This document shows positions 49,275 through 59,315 of a stretch of DNA of 64,000 nucleotides, one piece after another; the stretch's first letter is position 1, and every line of letters begins with the position of its first letter. The DNA comes from Schizochytrium sp. CCTCC M209059 (Eukaryota; Sar; Bigyra; Thraustochytrida; Thraustochytriidae): NCBI GenBank assembly GCA_000818945.1, contig KN805387.1, forward strand, positions 612,546 to 676,545, written 5' to 3'. Under the pieces are notes generated by a model. It was not told the origin of the DNA. It saw nothing but the letters and a program-made list of their open reading frames with translations, and searched no databases. A program made the position numbers and the translations under genes.

Positions 49275-50956
49275 CTTCGGGCTGTCTGATGGGCTAGCGA
49301 GGAGGGATGACTGACTGACGAACGAACGCGCTGTGGTAAAGGCGCCAAGAGGCCGCCCCCGCGAGATCGCGAACGCGACGCAACGCCGGTCGGATAGCGC
49401 GGGCTCGTTGAGACCGCAGACGATCGCGTTCCCGCCGGCTCGGCGCGGCGCGAACCCGCACGCGAAGGAAGGCGGACGCGGCGCGGTGCAGACGACAGAC
49501 GACGCGAATGGCGTAAATGGGCGCGAGCTCCTCGCGAGGGCACGCGCCGGCCAGGGGACCGATAATACCGTGCACGCTAACGGCGAAGTGTGCGCAACGC
49601 AAATTGCTCGCCGGGTTCCTGGCGCCTTTTTCTTTTTCTTTCCTTTCTTTAATTTGCTTTGCTTTTCCTTGGCAAGGCACGCCAGGGTAGGTCAGGGCAA
49701 GGCGAGCAAGCAGGCGCTGCTCTACGCCCTGGATTGTCTCCTCGCCGAGGCGGCTCGCGCTGCGACGTCTTGATCCGCTCGTGCGTCCTCTCCGCGCGGG
49801 CTACGCTGCGCTGCGCTGCGCAAGGCACGGCAGAAGAAGGCGGACGGCGACCCTGCACGCGATGTCGCGTCCGGGGTTCCAGGTTTGGTGCGGGCAAGCT
49901 CTGCCTGCACGCAGGCGATCGATCAATCAGTCAATCGAGGGAGCCAAGCAATCAATCAGTCAGTCAATCAATCGCCTGCTCGCTCGCCTGCCTCCAGCGC
50001 CGCCGCTTCCACCCCCGGCCGGCCCTCTCCTCCCCCCCCCTGGCCGCGTGGCCTCGCGTGGTCTCGCGGCCGCGCGTCCCCTGGCCGCGCGTCCGCGTGC
50101 GGCGGCGGCGGCGGGGTGTCCAGGCGCGGAAAGATGGCCGGCCCAAGCGGCGGCGAGGCGAGGCGAGGCGAGGTGCGCCCAGGTTTTTTTCTTTTCTTCT
50201 TCTTTCTCCCCTGCTAACTAACTAACGCACGCACCCTGGCCGGCGTGTATAGATCGAAAGATAGAAAGGCTACTAGTAGGCCTACGTAGTACTAGGCCTC
50301 CGCAGCTTTTTTTTTCCCTTTTTTTCTCCGTAGGGAACCCAATCCGCGCCTTTTTGAAGGTGGTTGTTGCGCAGCAGCGGTATACCCGAGTTTCCACGGG
50401 TCGGAAGGCGGACGAGAACCGCGGCCAACGTACTTTAATCGCTCTTGCTCATGATGCTGGTCGGGCAAGGAAGCTGGCACGCAGGGAGAACGTGGAAGGA
50501 GAAGCCTGCGTTCTCTGTTTCATTCTCATTTTTATTTTTATTTTTATTTTTGATTGATTTATTGATTGATTGATTGATTTTACGACTGACTGCTTTTCTT
50601 GTCTTTGCCAGACCTGGGCGAGCGAGGCGGAGCCTGGTTCTGCTCGATAAGAGTTCAATGGAGCGCTCGCTCGATCGATCGATCGATCAGTTGATCTATC
50701 GATCGACCGACACAGCAGCAGGGCAGCAAGTGCGCGCGGCGGTTGAAGTCGTCGGAGCGCCAGGGCGGCTGAACAGGACGCTGCTGGGTTGCAGCGCCAT
50801 GATGGAGCAAGGCTGGCCATGCAAGTTTTTCGAAGCCGTTTGAAAAAAGGGAAGGCACTCAGAAAGAAGAAAAAAGAAACGAGAAAGAAGGAAAGAAAGG
50901 AAGAAAGGAAGGGAGCGAGCGCTGCGACCCGACGCGTCGATGATGCCCAGCCAGGC

Positions 50957-50982
50957 AGCTAGCTAGCTAGCTAGCTAGCTAG
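50957..50982. repeat. (AGCT)n microsatellite
   Basis: Self-complementary tetranucleotide repeat; the same motif recurs near 58810 and at 63630-63676. Confidence 0.95.
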
Positions 50983-53028
50983 CCCGCTGAGGAGGAGAGA
51001 GGGAGAAAAGCGCGCACGCACGCACGTAGGCACAGACAGCGCAGGTCGATCTCGAGCGTGCGCGGGAGGCCGCTGGCGAGCTTCCGCCGCGGCGAGGCAG
51101 AGCCGCGCGGCGTTGGCGGCTCGTGCTGCAGGTGGAGATTTGTCTGCGCGGCGCCGCTTTCCCTTTTTCCCCCCCCCCCTTTTTTTTTTTGCTTTTTCTT
51201 TTCTTTTGAATTTTTTTTTGGTCCTCGCTCCTTCTTCCCACGCACGCGCAACTCGCCTTGTTCATTCAACACAAATTGATCGAGTTCACCAAATCAACTC
51301 GCAGGCAGCCGCTTGGTTTGGCTTGGCTTGGCTCGGCTTGGCTTGGCCTCTCGCTCGCTCGCGAGCCGCAAGCCCTGGCGTTCTCGGCCGCCTGCCAACA
51401 CGCTCTGCCTACAGAATCTTCGTCGCGGCGCAAGACGTGCACATGAAGACCGCCGCCGCACACGCCTCATTCCTCCTTCTCCTTCATCGTCACCATCGTC
51501 GATCGCTTTAAAAATGCCACCCACTTCTGCGCGGGACGGCTTCGTGGCCCGTGGCTCGCGCGAGAACCTGGGCTCGGCCCCGGGTCTCGTTCCTTGGTCT
51601 TCTCGGCCACGGCGCAGCTAGGCGTCCAGCGAGACGAGTGGGCGACTCGATTGTTTGCTCGCAAGAGGAGTCAGTCACTCCTGGCCCCCCTTCCTCGCAA
51701 AGAAGTCGTGCCATGCATTCGCTCTTGCCATGCGGGCCATGCAACTCGTGCCTTTTCCTTTCCGACGAGCAGCTGACGGCAGCCAGCCAGGCCAGCTAGA
51801 TCTTGCGGCTGCGAGCCGAGCAGACCAAGGTCTTCTTCAGGCGCACGCTCGCCATGGATGGAGGTCGGTTGCAGCGCGCGGCTGAAGAAATCGCAAAGAA
51901 ATGGGAGGAAGATGCGTGCGTGCGGGCAGGCCGAAGGGACAAATGGGGTTTTGTCAGCGCGCAAGTCGGCGAAGCCCGGGCGTAGTACCGCGAATAAACC
52001 CACCAAATCGAGAAAAGAAGAAAAAGGAAAGAGAGAAAAAAAAAGGGAAAACAAAAGAAAAGGAAAAAGAAATGAGTTACGAAAGCAAGATAAGTTCGCG
52101 TGCGCTCGCGCAGACAGATACGTAGAGAGACAGGCAGACTGCAGCAGCGTAGACCGATTTCCGTCATCGAGCAGCCAGCCACTGTAGGGCGGAGAGAAAG
52201 ATGCAATCTCGCGATGGCAAGCAAGACTGCCAGCCAGACTGCCAGCCAGCCAGCCAGGACGTACGCGGCACGTGGCTGCGGCGACCGCAAGAGTCAACGG
52301 CCGCAAGGGAACGGCCTGGTCAGGCCGCGACCTGGAGAGGCGCGGTCTGTGGGGGAACCTCACCACCTACGCTCTTGCCCCATCTTCCCCCCCCTCCCCC
52401 TGCTGCCTTTTTGCCCCTCTGCGTCCGCGGGGACGCACCAGCCTCTCAGACCAGGCTCGCGCTTCCAGCGGTACTCGGCGCAAATGTCCCCACTCCCTTC
52501 ACTGGAGGCCCGCGAAGAAAATAACCGTCCCCGAGCAGCACCTCGGAAGGAGGTGCTGGTCCCCAGTGGCGGCGAGAGATACTGCGGGAGAGGGAGGTAT
52601 TCTCTAGTGGGCGGCTTCAGGCGTATCTGTGGGCGCACTTTTGGTGTGGAGCGAGCGAGGGAGACAAGGTGTGTGTCCCGTGCCCTCGCTTTCTCTGCTT
52701 TCGCTTTCGCTTTCACATGTTCTTCGCGCGCTCGATGCCCGCCAGGCGCGACCATTTCCCGCAAGGCCGCCTTCGCGCGCCTTGCAGTGGCGGGGCTCTT
52801 GCGCCGCACGAGGCGTCCGCGCCGACTCCGCTTCGAGCCCAGCTCCCCGGCCCAGTTCGAGTTGGGCGCTGCGATCCTCGCGTCTTACCCATCGCAGCCG
52901 CAGCCGCAGCGGCAGCTGGCGGGTTTCAATTCAAATAAAGGAAGAGGCGAGGCGGACAGACCAGCCAGACGAGCAAATGAGAAAGAGAGACACAGCCAAG
53001 CTCGACAGACTTGAAGTGGGCCCGTGAC

Positions 53029-53114
53029 GAAGTTGAAGGCGAAGTTGAAGTCGAAGGCGAAGTTGAAGGCGAAGGCGAAGGCGAAGGCGAAGGCGAAGGC
53101 GAAGGCGAAGGCGG
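53029..53114. repeat. (GAAGGC)n / GAAGTT hexanucleotide repeat
   Basis: About 14 hexamers, AAGGCG type with AAGTTG variants in the 5' part; no U on the plus strand in the pure part. Confidence 0.9.
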
Positions 53115-53194
53115 CGAGACAGCGCAGCCGCCGCCGCTCGATTGGATGGATGGCGATTTCGAGGGGGACAGACGCGGAGGGAGGAGCTGCGACT

Positions 53195-53289
53195 CGCATC
53201 GCATCGACTTTTATCGCATTGACTCGCGTTCGCATCGCATCGACTCGCGTTCGCATCGCATCGCATCGCATCGCATCGCATCGCATCGC
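53195..53289. repeat. (GCATC)n pentanucleotide repeat
   Basis: Interrupted array, pure for the last ~45 bases. Confidence 0.9.
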
Positions 53290-54516
53290 GAGCAGGCAGG
53301 CAGAAAGGCAGGAAAGACGAGCAAAAATGGACTCGGATTCTGTTCGAGCTCGAAGTTCGAGTTCGAAGGTCGAGTTCCACGTTCGGAAACATTCGAACTC
53401 GAGATCTTGATCTTTGAGTTAGGGGGCGCGTGCAGCGGAGATGCAGATGGCCAAGCGAAAGCCAGACGGCGAGAGCTTCTCCGCGTAGGCCGATACTCGC
53501 GGCTGGCCGGGGCGGCCGTTCGGCGCGTCGGTCGTGTCGGTCGTGTCTGTCGGGCGGTCGGAGATGGACTCGCGAGCAAGCCGAGAAAGCGGTTCGAGAT
53601 CGACCGGCCGGAGAATCGTGACATGCGGTGCCCCCATCTCTCTTGTCTATCATCGGCGCCTGGGGGACAGTGAAGTTGCCGCGCTGGGGGTCCTCGCTGC
53701 GCAGACACGCGAGCAGAAAAGAAACCCAACCACCCGCCACGATGAGCCAGCCAGATTTTGCATATGAAAGATCTCCACGCGCCCCGTGCAGACAGACAGC
53801 CAGCTGTCTGCACCGTCCCACTCGCCGCGAGAATTCTCCCCCCCCTTCTCTGCGAGAACCCCCGGGGTGAGACGCAATCCAGGCGGCACGCGACGCGGTC
53901 CGAGCGGCACGCGCGCAGAGACAGCGAGCGTCTGGACCGACGACGCGGGTCGAACCGGTCGATCCGTCGCTCGACCTAAGATAAAAACGAGCTCGCCTTG
54001 GCGAACCAACTTGAACTTGAACCAACCCAGGCCAGACGAAAGATAACCGTGCGGGCTGGCATGACGAGCGAGGCTCTGTCGAAGGGCACGCGCGGGCGCA
54101 GAAAGAGCAGCTCGGAAGTCCAAGACGGCGCGAGTCCGCGGAGGGGAGGGCGCGGCAGGAACGACGAAGACGTTCGTTGCGCGTTAGTTAGGCCGGGATG
54201 CCTGCTGGCCGCTGCTTCTTTGTAGCTCGACTTCTTCCTGCGAGCGGCGGGAGGCGTAGTTGTGAAGCAGAACTCGCCGCAGAGCGCACTCGATTCGCTT
54301 CGATCCGCGCGGCCGTGCTGCCTCCGCTGGCCGCGGGCGACGCGCCGCGCGTTCGACCCTCGGCCGCCCGTCGCCGTCCGTCTTGCCAGCGAGTCAGCCA
54401 CGGCCGGCCTCGATGCAGGATGCAGGGCAGGCAGGTATGGGTGGAGACAGACAAACTTGAGGTGCCCAGGGAATGATGGGACGCGAGTGAGAGAAAGGAA
54501 AGATACGCTCGCCAAG

Positions 54517-54553
<37 letters not shown>
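54517..54553. repeat. (GCTT)n microsatellite
   Basis: About nine units. Confidence 0.95.
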
Positions 54554-54554
<1 letters not shown>

Positions 54555-54788
54555 TGGGCCAGGTTTTATCTTACATAAATGAGTACACCGCGCGGGGAAT
54601 AAACCTCCGTCCAGGCTCCGTCTCCGACTTGGGCATCCATAACGTGGAGACAGAAGAAGATGATGTCCAACCTGTGAACTCGAACCGGGCATGGCCGGCG
54701 GGAAAAACCCGTTGATCATGGGCCGGGCATGGCCTGGCGTGACGTGACGCGCAAGCGGCCAGGCAACTTCGCTCCTCCTTGGCGTTGC

Positions 54789-54826
54789 TTTGCCTTGCCT
54801 TGCCTTGCATTGCCTTGCCTTGCTTT
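54789..54826. repeat. (CCTTG)n pentanucleotide repeat
   Basis: About seven units with one substitution. Confidence 0.9.
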
Positions 54827-54924
54827 ACACGTCGCGCAACGTCCGTCGAGGTGGCGCGCGGGCTGCTTGCCGTTCGTTGCTGGGGCCGCGCGAACGAACA
54901 CAGCACGACGTTGATCTTGAATGA

Positions 54925-55677
54925 ATGACCCATAACTGTCAAATCCCGCGGCACGCGCCTTATCTTGAGTCTAGGGGCGTGTCCGAGCGGCTCGAGCACG
55001 TCACCTTCTCGCCGGCCGACTACGACGCCCCCGCGTCCTGCGCGTCTGGGAAAATTGGCACGGAATTGTTGTTGCAAGATCCTTCTCGCAGCGAACGGAC
55101 TTGCTACAATGGCAAAAGCCCCTGGGACGCTGGCTACCAGGGTCCATCGACTGTCGCTGGGAGGGAACAAACAATCTCGGCTTCTCCACTTCCTCTTGAT
55201 TCCGCATCATCCATAATGCATGATGTCACTCCTACTCTAGAGCTCTTCCAAGCACAACGTTCTCCACGGTGTCATTCAATAGACTCATCGAGACACATCT
55301 TGTATTACTTTGCAGGGAATTCCCTGCAATATTGGCATTTGCGCAAACACGCCTGTTCGAAAACGGACTTGTACGAGCAAAGAGCTCTCAGAACTTGGAA
55401 AATCAGAGCGTTCACTTGCGTTTTTGCCTCATCGAGACACATTTTGTATTACTTTGCAGGAAATTCCCTGCAATGTTGGCATTTGCGCAAACATGCCTGT
55501 TCGAAGATGGACTTGTATGAGCAAAGGGCTCTCAGAACCTGGAAATTCAGAGCGTTCACTCAGTTTCTTGCCACAACTCGAAAACGTGAGCTCTCCTCTT
55601 CCAAAATCTGGAATCTGCACGGTTGCGCAAGACATTCATCGTCATTTCTCATCAAATGTCAGAAAAGAAGCCTATGA
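54925..55677 (+). CDS. Doubtful 250-aa frame spanning the 144-bp repeat
   Basis: ATG-initiated frame whose central part is two copies of a 48-residue unit (RHILYYFAGNSLQ.WHLRKH...RALRTWK.RAFT). All three plus-strand frames are open across the repeat, and a different frame continues open to 55930 (with KYYVERWRKYVSFFKKRGVD), so the true frame is unclear. No family recognised. It could be part of a spliced gene, a relic, or chance. Confidence 0.25.
   Translation: MTHNCQIPRHAPYLESRGVSERLEHVTFSPADYDAPASCASGKIGTELLLQDPSRSERTCYNGKSPWDAGYQGPSTVAGREQTISASPLPLDSASSIMHDVTPTLELFQAQRSPRCHSIDSSRHILYYFAGNSLQYWHLRKHACSKTDLYEQRALRTWKIRAFTCVFASSRHILYYFAGNSLQCWHLRKHACSKMDLYEQRALRTWKFRAFTQFLATTRKRELSSSKIWNLHGCARHSSSFLIKCQKRSL
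55284..55571. repeat. 144-bp tandem repeat, two copies
   Basis: Copies at 55284-55427 and 55428-55571 differ at roughly a dozen positions. The period is exactly 48 codons and no stop occurs in any plus-strand frame inside it. Confidence 0.9.
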
Positions 55678-56758
55678 TCGTGTTACTGCCGTAGCAGATG
55701 GTCGGCAACACAACGTAATCTGCTCCGTGTCGATGAACATCATCCACGTAATGAATCTCCACTTGCCCATAGCTTTTTGTTCAGGCGGCATCCAAAAGTA
55801 TTATGTGGAACGTTGGCGAAAGTATGTTTCTTTTTTCAAGAAGCGCGGTGTAGACCACGTTGGCAAGCGTGAGCTTTGCTATAAGCATTTAAAGCTATTG
55901 TGCTGCGTTGCCCTGCACAGAATCATTTAAAAGCAGCATTGAGGTCATTACGCGTTCCAAGAAAGCTGCAAGAGACTTTGATGGAGCTGCGCAGCCAGAC
56001 TCTCCTCCCGCTTTCGAGAGTTCTCGCACGTAAATGGAAAATTTTCGGGCATTCCTGAATGAGCATACTTTCGGGGCAATTCCTTTTGTCTGGTCTTCAG
56101 GAAAAAACCTTTTCCCTCTTTCATGTGTAGCACTGCAAGTATGAATAGATGCGACTACTTTGAAAATCGAGATCCTCGGAGTACGTCGCTTTCCTCTGCT
56201 CTTTTTCTTTCTCACACAAGATTGATTCAAAAAGAGAGAGCACGGTCGCGTCATGACGCTGCTCGATACTGGTAACATGCGATGAGAGACTACTGGCTTC
56301 CTCTTCAAAGTTAGACTACAGGAACGAGGAGTCAAACAGCTTTATCTCTTCAACGCGATCACTTCGTGTCTACTTGAACGAAGCAGTAGAGTCGCAAAAA
56401 GACAGACCCGTGTATACCTCTGATTTCTGACAACTGCACTTCTGCTAACTCAGGTCGTACGTTGCATTCTCTTCGGACAAAGTCTCTTGTGGTCCCCAAG
56501 TCGTTATTTTCTGTCGTGCTCCTCCTCTCGCATCCTCAGATGCAAAAGAGGGCCCCCAATTGTCGTAAAAGACCTTAAAAAGTATTCTGCCAGTAAGGAG
56601 TAAGCAGGGAAAAAGAGCTCGGCCTCGTTTTGGCAACTTGCCAGTCAAAGAAAAGCTTACTAACGCAGCATAGCCCGACGCACAAAGCAGGGTGTCGACG
56701 CACGCGTCCGCTCCCTCTCTTGCCCCCGCGCGCGCAAGACTCGTCGTGCTCGACAAAG

Positions 56759-56790
<32 letters not shown>

Positions 56791-56795
56791 GCGAA
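55678..56795. other. AT-richer stretch upstream of ORAI-like gene
   Basis: Composition is clearly less GC-rich than the neighbours. Several frames are open for 100-150 codons on both strands at 55680-56335 (for example HLKAALRSLRVPRKLQETLM ending at 56059) but none carries a known motif. From 56340 to 56795 nothing coding is seen apart from the ORAI leader with its CAA repeat. Confidence 0.4.
56758..56790. repeat. (CAA)n leader repeat
   Basis: Eleven CAA units ending five bases before the ORAI-like ATG, a U-free and probably unstructured leader. Confidence 0.95.
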
Positions 56796-57650
56796 ATGGC
56801 GGAGCTCTTTAACGCTGGCTTGGCCCTGGCCGACGTCCATCTCGCCACCAAGTGGCGCGAGGAGGAGATCAAGTACCGCAAGCTGGAGATCCTGCGCCGA
56901 CAGATTGACGAAAAGGTAGAGCAGCTGCGGTCCATCGCAAACCTTGCCGCGCTCATCGCCGGTTTTAGCGTGGTGGTCCTCATCGAGCTCAACATTCCAT
57001 CCAACGATGTGCCCGCGGTCCTCATTGGTCTCTGGGCCCTCTCGACGGCCATTACGGTCTGCATCATGAGTCTCTCCTTTGTCATTTGTACCCTCATGCT
57101 CGTAGGCGTGCTCAAGGCCTTTGATCTCGAACGCGCGAAAATGCCCTTTCAGCAGTTTTGGGTCTTGCGCTGCGAAGAAGATTGGATGCGCGCCTTTTGG
57201 TTCTTCACAATTGGCGTCCCCATGTTCATGCTCAATCTTGCGCTGGCGGGCTGGGTCCTCTTTTTCGAGTATCTCCCCATCGCTGGGCTCATTACAGTCA
57301 TTTGCGCCGTGGCGATCATGTACTGGCTTTCCATTCATCTCAAATGGGGCAGCTACCTCGCCGAGCAGGCCACATTTAACGTTGAGCACATGCCCAGTGG
57401 GGCTTCACAACGCCGTACCAATTCTCAGCACCAAGGCTCCCATCGTGGCCGGACATTGCACGAGGCCAGCGCCGCTGCATCGGGAAGTGGCCGCTTGCAG
57501 CACGAAGATCACAGTGACTTCCTCCACGACATGACGATGGGCAATGGAATGGGAGGAGGAGATGATTTAGAGGGCGCTGCACGTTCTACGGCTACCCCAT
57601 ACTCTCGTAGCACGCAGCCAGACTCTTCTCGGCTCGCCACCAACGTCTAA
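56796..57650 (+). CDS. ORAI-like store-operated calcium channel
   Basis: Protein of 284 residues. Four TM segments at about 50-66, 73-108, 131-158 and 160-182, the ORAI topology. TM1 reads ANLAALIAGFSVVVLIELNI and aligns with ORAI ALLSGFAMVAMVEVQL, placing E64 at the selectivity-filter glutamate. The conserved N-terminal helix before TM1 (WREEEIKYRKLEILRRQ) and a TM2-TM3 loop with acidic and basic residues are also present. The tail is disordered and lacks an obvious coiled coil for STIM binding. ORAI forms hexameric plasma-membrane calcium channels; no STIM gene is in the window. Convergent with the lumazine synthase gene. Confidence 0.85.
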   Translation: MAELFNAGLALADVHLATKWREEEIKYRKLEILRRQIDEKVEQLRSIANLAALIAGFSVVVLIELNIPSNDVPAVLIGLWALSTAITVCIMSLSFVICTLMLVGVLKAFDLERAKMPFQQFWVLRCEEDWMRAFWFFTIGVPMFMLNLALAGWVLFFEYLPIAGLITVICAVAIMYWLSIHLKWGSYLAEQATFNVEHMPSGASQRRTNSQHQGSHRGRTLHEASAAASGSGRLQHEDHSDFLHDMTMGNGMGGGDDLEGAARSTATPYSRSTQPDSSRLATNV

Positions 57651-57866
57651 TGCACGCGTCGTGGCGGTGCCATCGAGCTTTTTGCAATTATTCGTGCATC
57701 CATTCCGCGAGCAAGGAGACAAGACCAAGACCAAGTTCAAGACAGCACACGACAAGACAAAGCAAGACAAGACAAGCAAGGCAAGAAAAGACGAGTATGG
57801 TTTTCAAGCTGTTTGCTCTTCATAAAGTGCTACACATCAGGACGAAGCAACATGAGAGGAGGAAGC

Positions 57867-58370
57867 TCATGCCTTCTTGGTGCGGACGCCGCTCTCCTTG
57901 CCCATAATTGCCATCTCCACAGCCGTGGTTGCCCACTCGGGACCATGGTTATGGCCGCCATCCTCGGTGAGACCAGCGCGGTAGAGTGCCTGCTCGTCCG
58001 TAAGGCAGGTCAACACGCCAAAGATCACAGGCACGCCAGTGTCGAGACCCACGCGCATGATACCTTGCGAGGTAGCCTCGCAAATGTACTCAAAGTGCAT
58101 CGTGGAGCCCTTGATGAGGCAACCAATGCAGACCACGGCGTCAACCTCGGTGCTAGCAATCATGCACTTGGCCGCAAAGGGGAGCTCGTAAGCGCCCGCC
58201 ACCTGCTTCTCGACAATGTCCTCGACGCCCATCTTCTTGAGCTCGGCCACGCATCCGGACCGCAGACCCTCGATCACCTCATCGTTCCATCGCGTGTAGC
58301 AAATGCCCACGCGCAGGCCGGCGCCAGACACGGGCTCCGCCGCGGCCTTGAGGCCCTTTACCACCGACAT
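57867..58370 (-). CDS. RIB4: 6,7-dimethyl-8-ribityllumazine synthase
   Basis: Protein of 167 residues. It condenses 5-amino-6-ribitylaminouracil with 3,4-dihydroxy-2-butanone 4-phosphate in the penultimate step of riboflavin synthesis. Seen: RVGICYTRWNDEVIEGL, the VAGAYELPF block, VCIGCLIKGSTMHFEYICEA, and GVLTCLTDEQALYRAG with the catalytic histidine present at HFEY. Length is that of the core enzyme with no plastid transit peptide, suggesting a cytosolic pathway. A (GCAAA)n leader lies just before the ATG. Confidence 0.96.
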   Translation of the reverse strand: MSVVKGLKAAAEPVSGAGLRVGICYTRWNDEVIEGLRSGCVAELKKMGVEDIVEKQVAGAYELPFAAKCMIASTEVDAVVCIGCLIKGSTMHFEYICEATSQGIMRVGLDTGVPVIFGVLTCLTDEQALYRAGLTEDGGHNHGPEWATTAVEMAIMGKESGVRTKKA

Positions 58371-59315
58371 GATGCTCTGCTCTGCTTTGCTTTGCTTTGC
58401 TTTGCTTTGCTTTGCTCGGCTCGACCTTCGTCTGTGCCGCGAAAGTTGCTCCAGGCTTTGACGCGCGCGCTGCCTCCCCGCTTTGCGTCTGTGCTCTTGG
58501 CAAACTTTCCGTACGCGCTGTGATCCAGGTCTGCGCCGCCTCGCTCACTCACCTAGGAAGGCCGGGCTTCGCCAGGCGAGGGCTGAAGGGCGACGCGACA
58601 AGGCGGGATGGATAAAAAGACCAGACACTGCAAGAAGATCACATTTCCCGCGGCACAAGTTTAGTCAGGTGGACTCTCGCAAATGTCGCCATGAGCCTGC
58701 ATGGAGGCGCGGACGAAATACCGACAAGCGCGACTGTCGGGACGCAACCCCTCTCGCCGGGAGCAGCTGCTCGCGCTGCGCCAGTAGCGTCCTCGAGAAT
58801 GCTTGCAAGAGCTAGCTAGCTGGCTAGCTAGCTATACAGGGCGAGCGTCTCGCATCATGGCATGAAGATGTGCAAGTGGACCATTATTGATAAGGGGAAC
58901 AAATGGAGAATAGGCCGCACGCGCAACTACAGTATGCACCGCTCAAGAAGTAGAGCATGTGCCGCACAAGTAAAGTATACGCCGCGGCCGCACAAGTAAA
59001 GTGACCCCAATGAGGAATCAAAGTGAGTTATGTGGGCGCCAAGTCGGCTATTGCGCATCACAAGTGCGCTAAAGCGCCAGCATGGTGGCCGCGAAGATTT
59101 CGAGCCGACCAAGCAAAGTAGGCCATGCAATACCCGCCATCGGCAACGACACCGAGGAAACAGACAAAGAAACAAACAAAGAAACAAACAATTCGACGCG
59201 CGCGAGATAGGGACGCGCAGCGACGATAGCGAACGCGAGATCTGCAATCGCAAGGCACGAACCAGTGCTTGTGCGTGAGAGAGTCGAGAAGATAAGCTAG
59301 GTTTTTGCTTTGACG
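58371..59315. promoter_or_regulatory. Divergent intergenic (lumazine synthase / RING-B-box)
   Basis: Holds the pentamer repeat, an AGCT repeat near 58810-58833, a duplicated CACAAGTAAAGT (near 58963 and 58990), and an A/C-rich leader of the type AAACAAAG (59158-59190) for the RING gene. No gene seen. Confidence 0.5.
58384..58416. repeat. (TTTGC)n in lumazine-synthase leader
   Basis: About six units, 13 bases upstream of the ATG; GCAAA on the coding strand, U-free. Confidence 0.95.

Larger units (their letters stand above)
47553..54920. other. 7.4-kb microsatellite-rich region without recognisable genes
   Basis: No frame here shows a family motif; the long frames (up to ~360 codons) are GC-rich low-complexity text open on both strands. 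The stretch is dense in tetra-, penta- and hexanucleotide repeats, listed separately, and in degenerate GCGAG, CTGG and TGGCT repeats. It may hold regulatory DNA, non-coding RNA or a gene too broken by introns to see. Confidence 0.6.

Noticed and set aside
52931..54025. 364-codon minus frame in the repeat-rich block
   Set aside because: It reads microsatellites as Leu-Arg and Cys-Asp-Ala repeats; other frames are equally open; no motif.
47553..54920. CRISPR array, rRNA or bacterial mobile element in the repeat-rich block
   Set aside because: The repeats are simple microsatellites without spacers, and the genome is eukaryotic; no rRNA-like or transposase motif was seen.
54974..55031. tRNA-like element with a 7-bp acceptor-like pairing (GGGGCGT with ACGCCCC)
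   Set aside because: Only 58 nt, with no T-loop GGTTCGA-type box and no anticodon arm, so it is not a tRNA.
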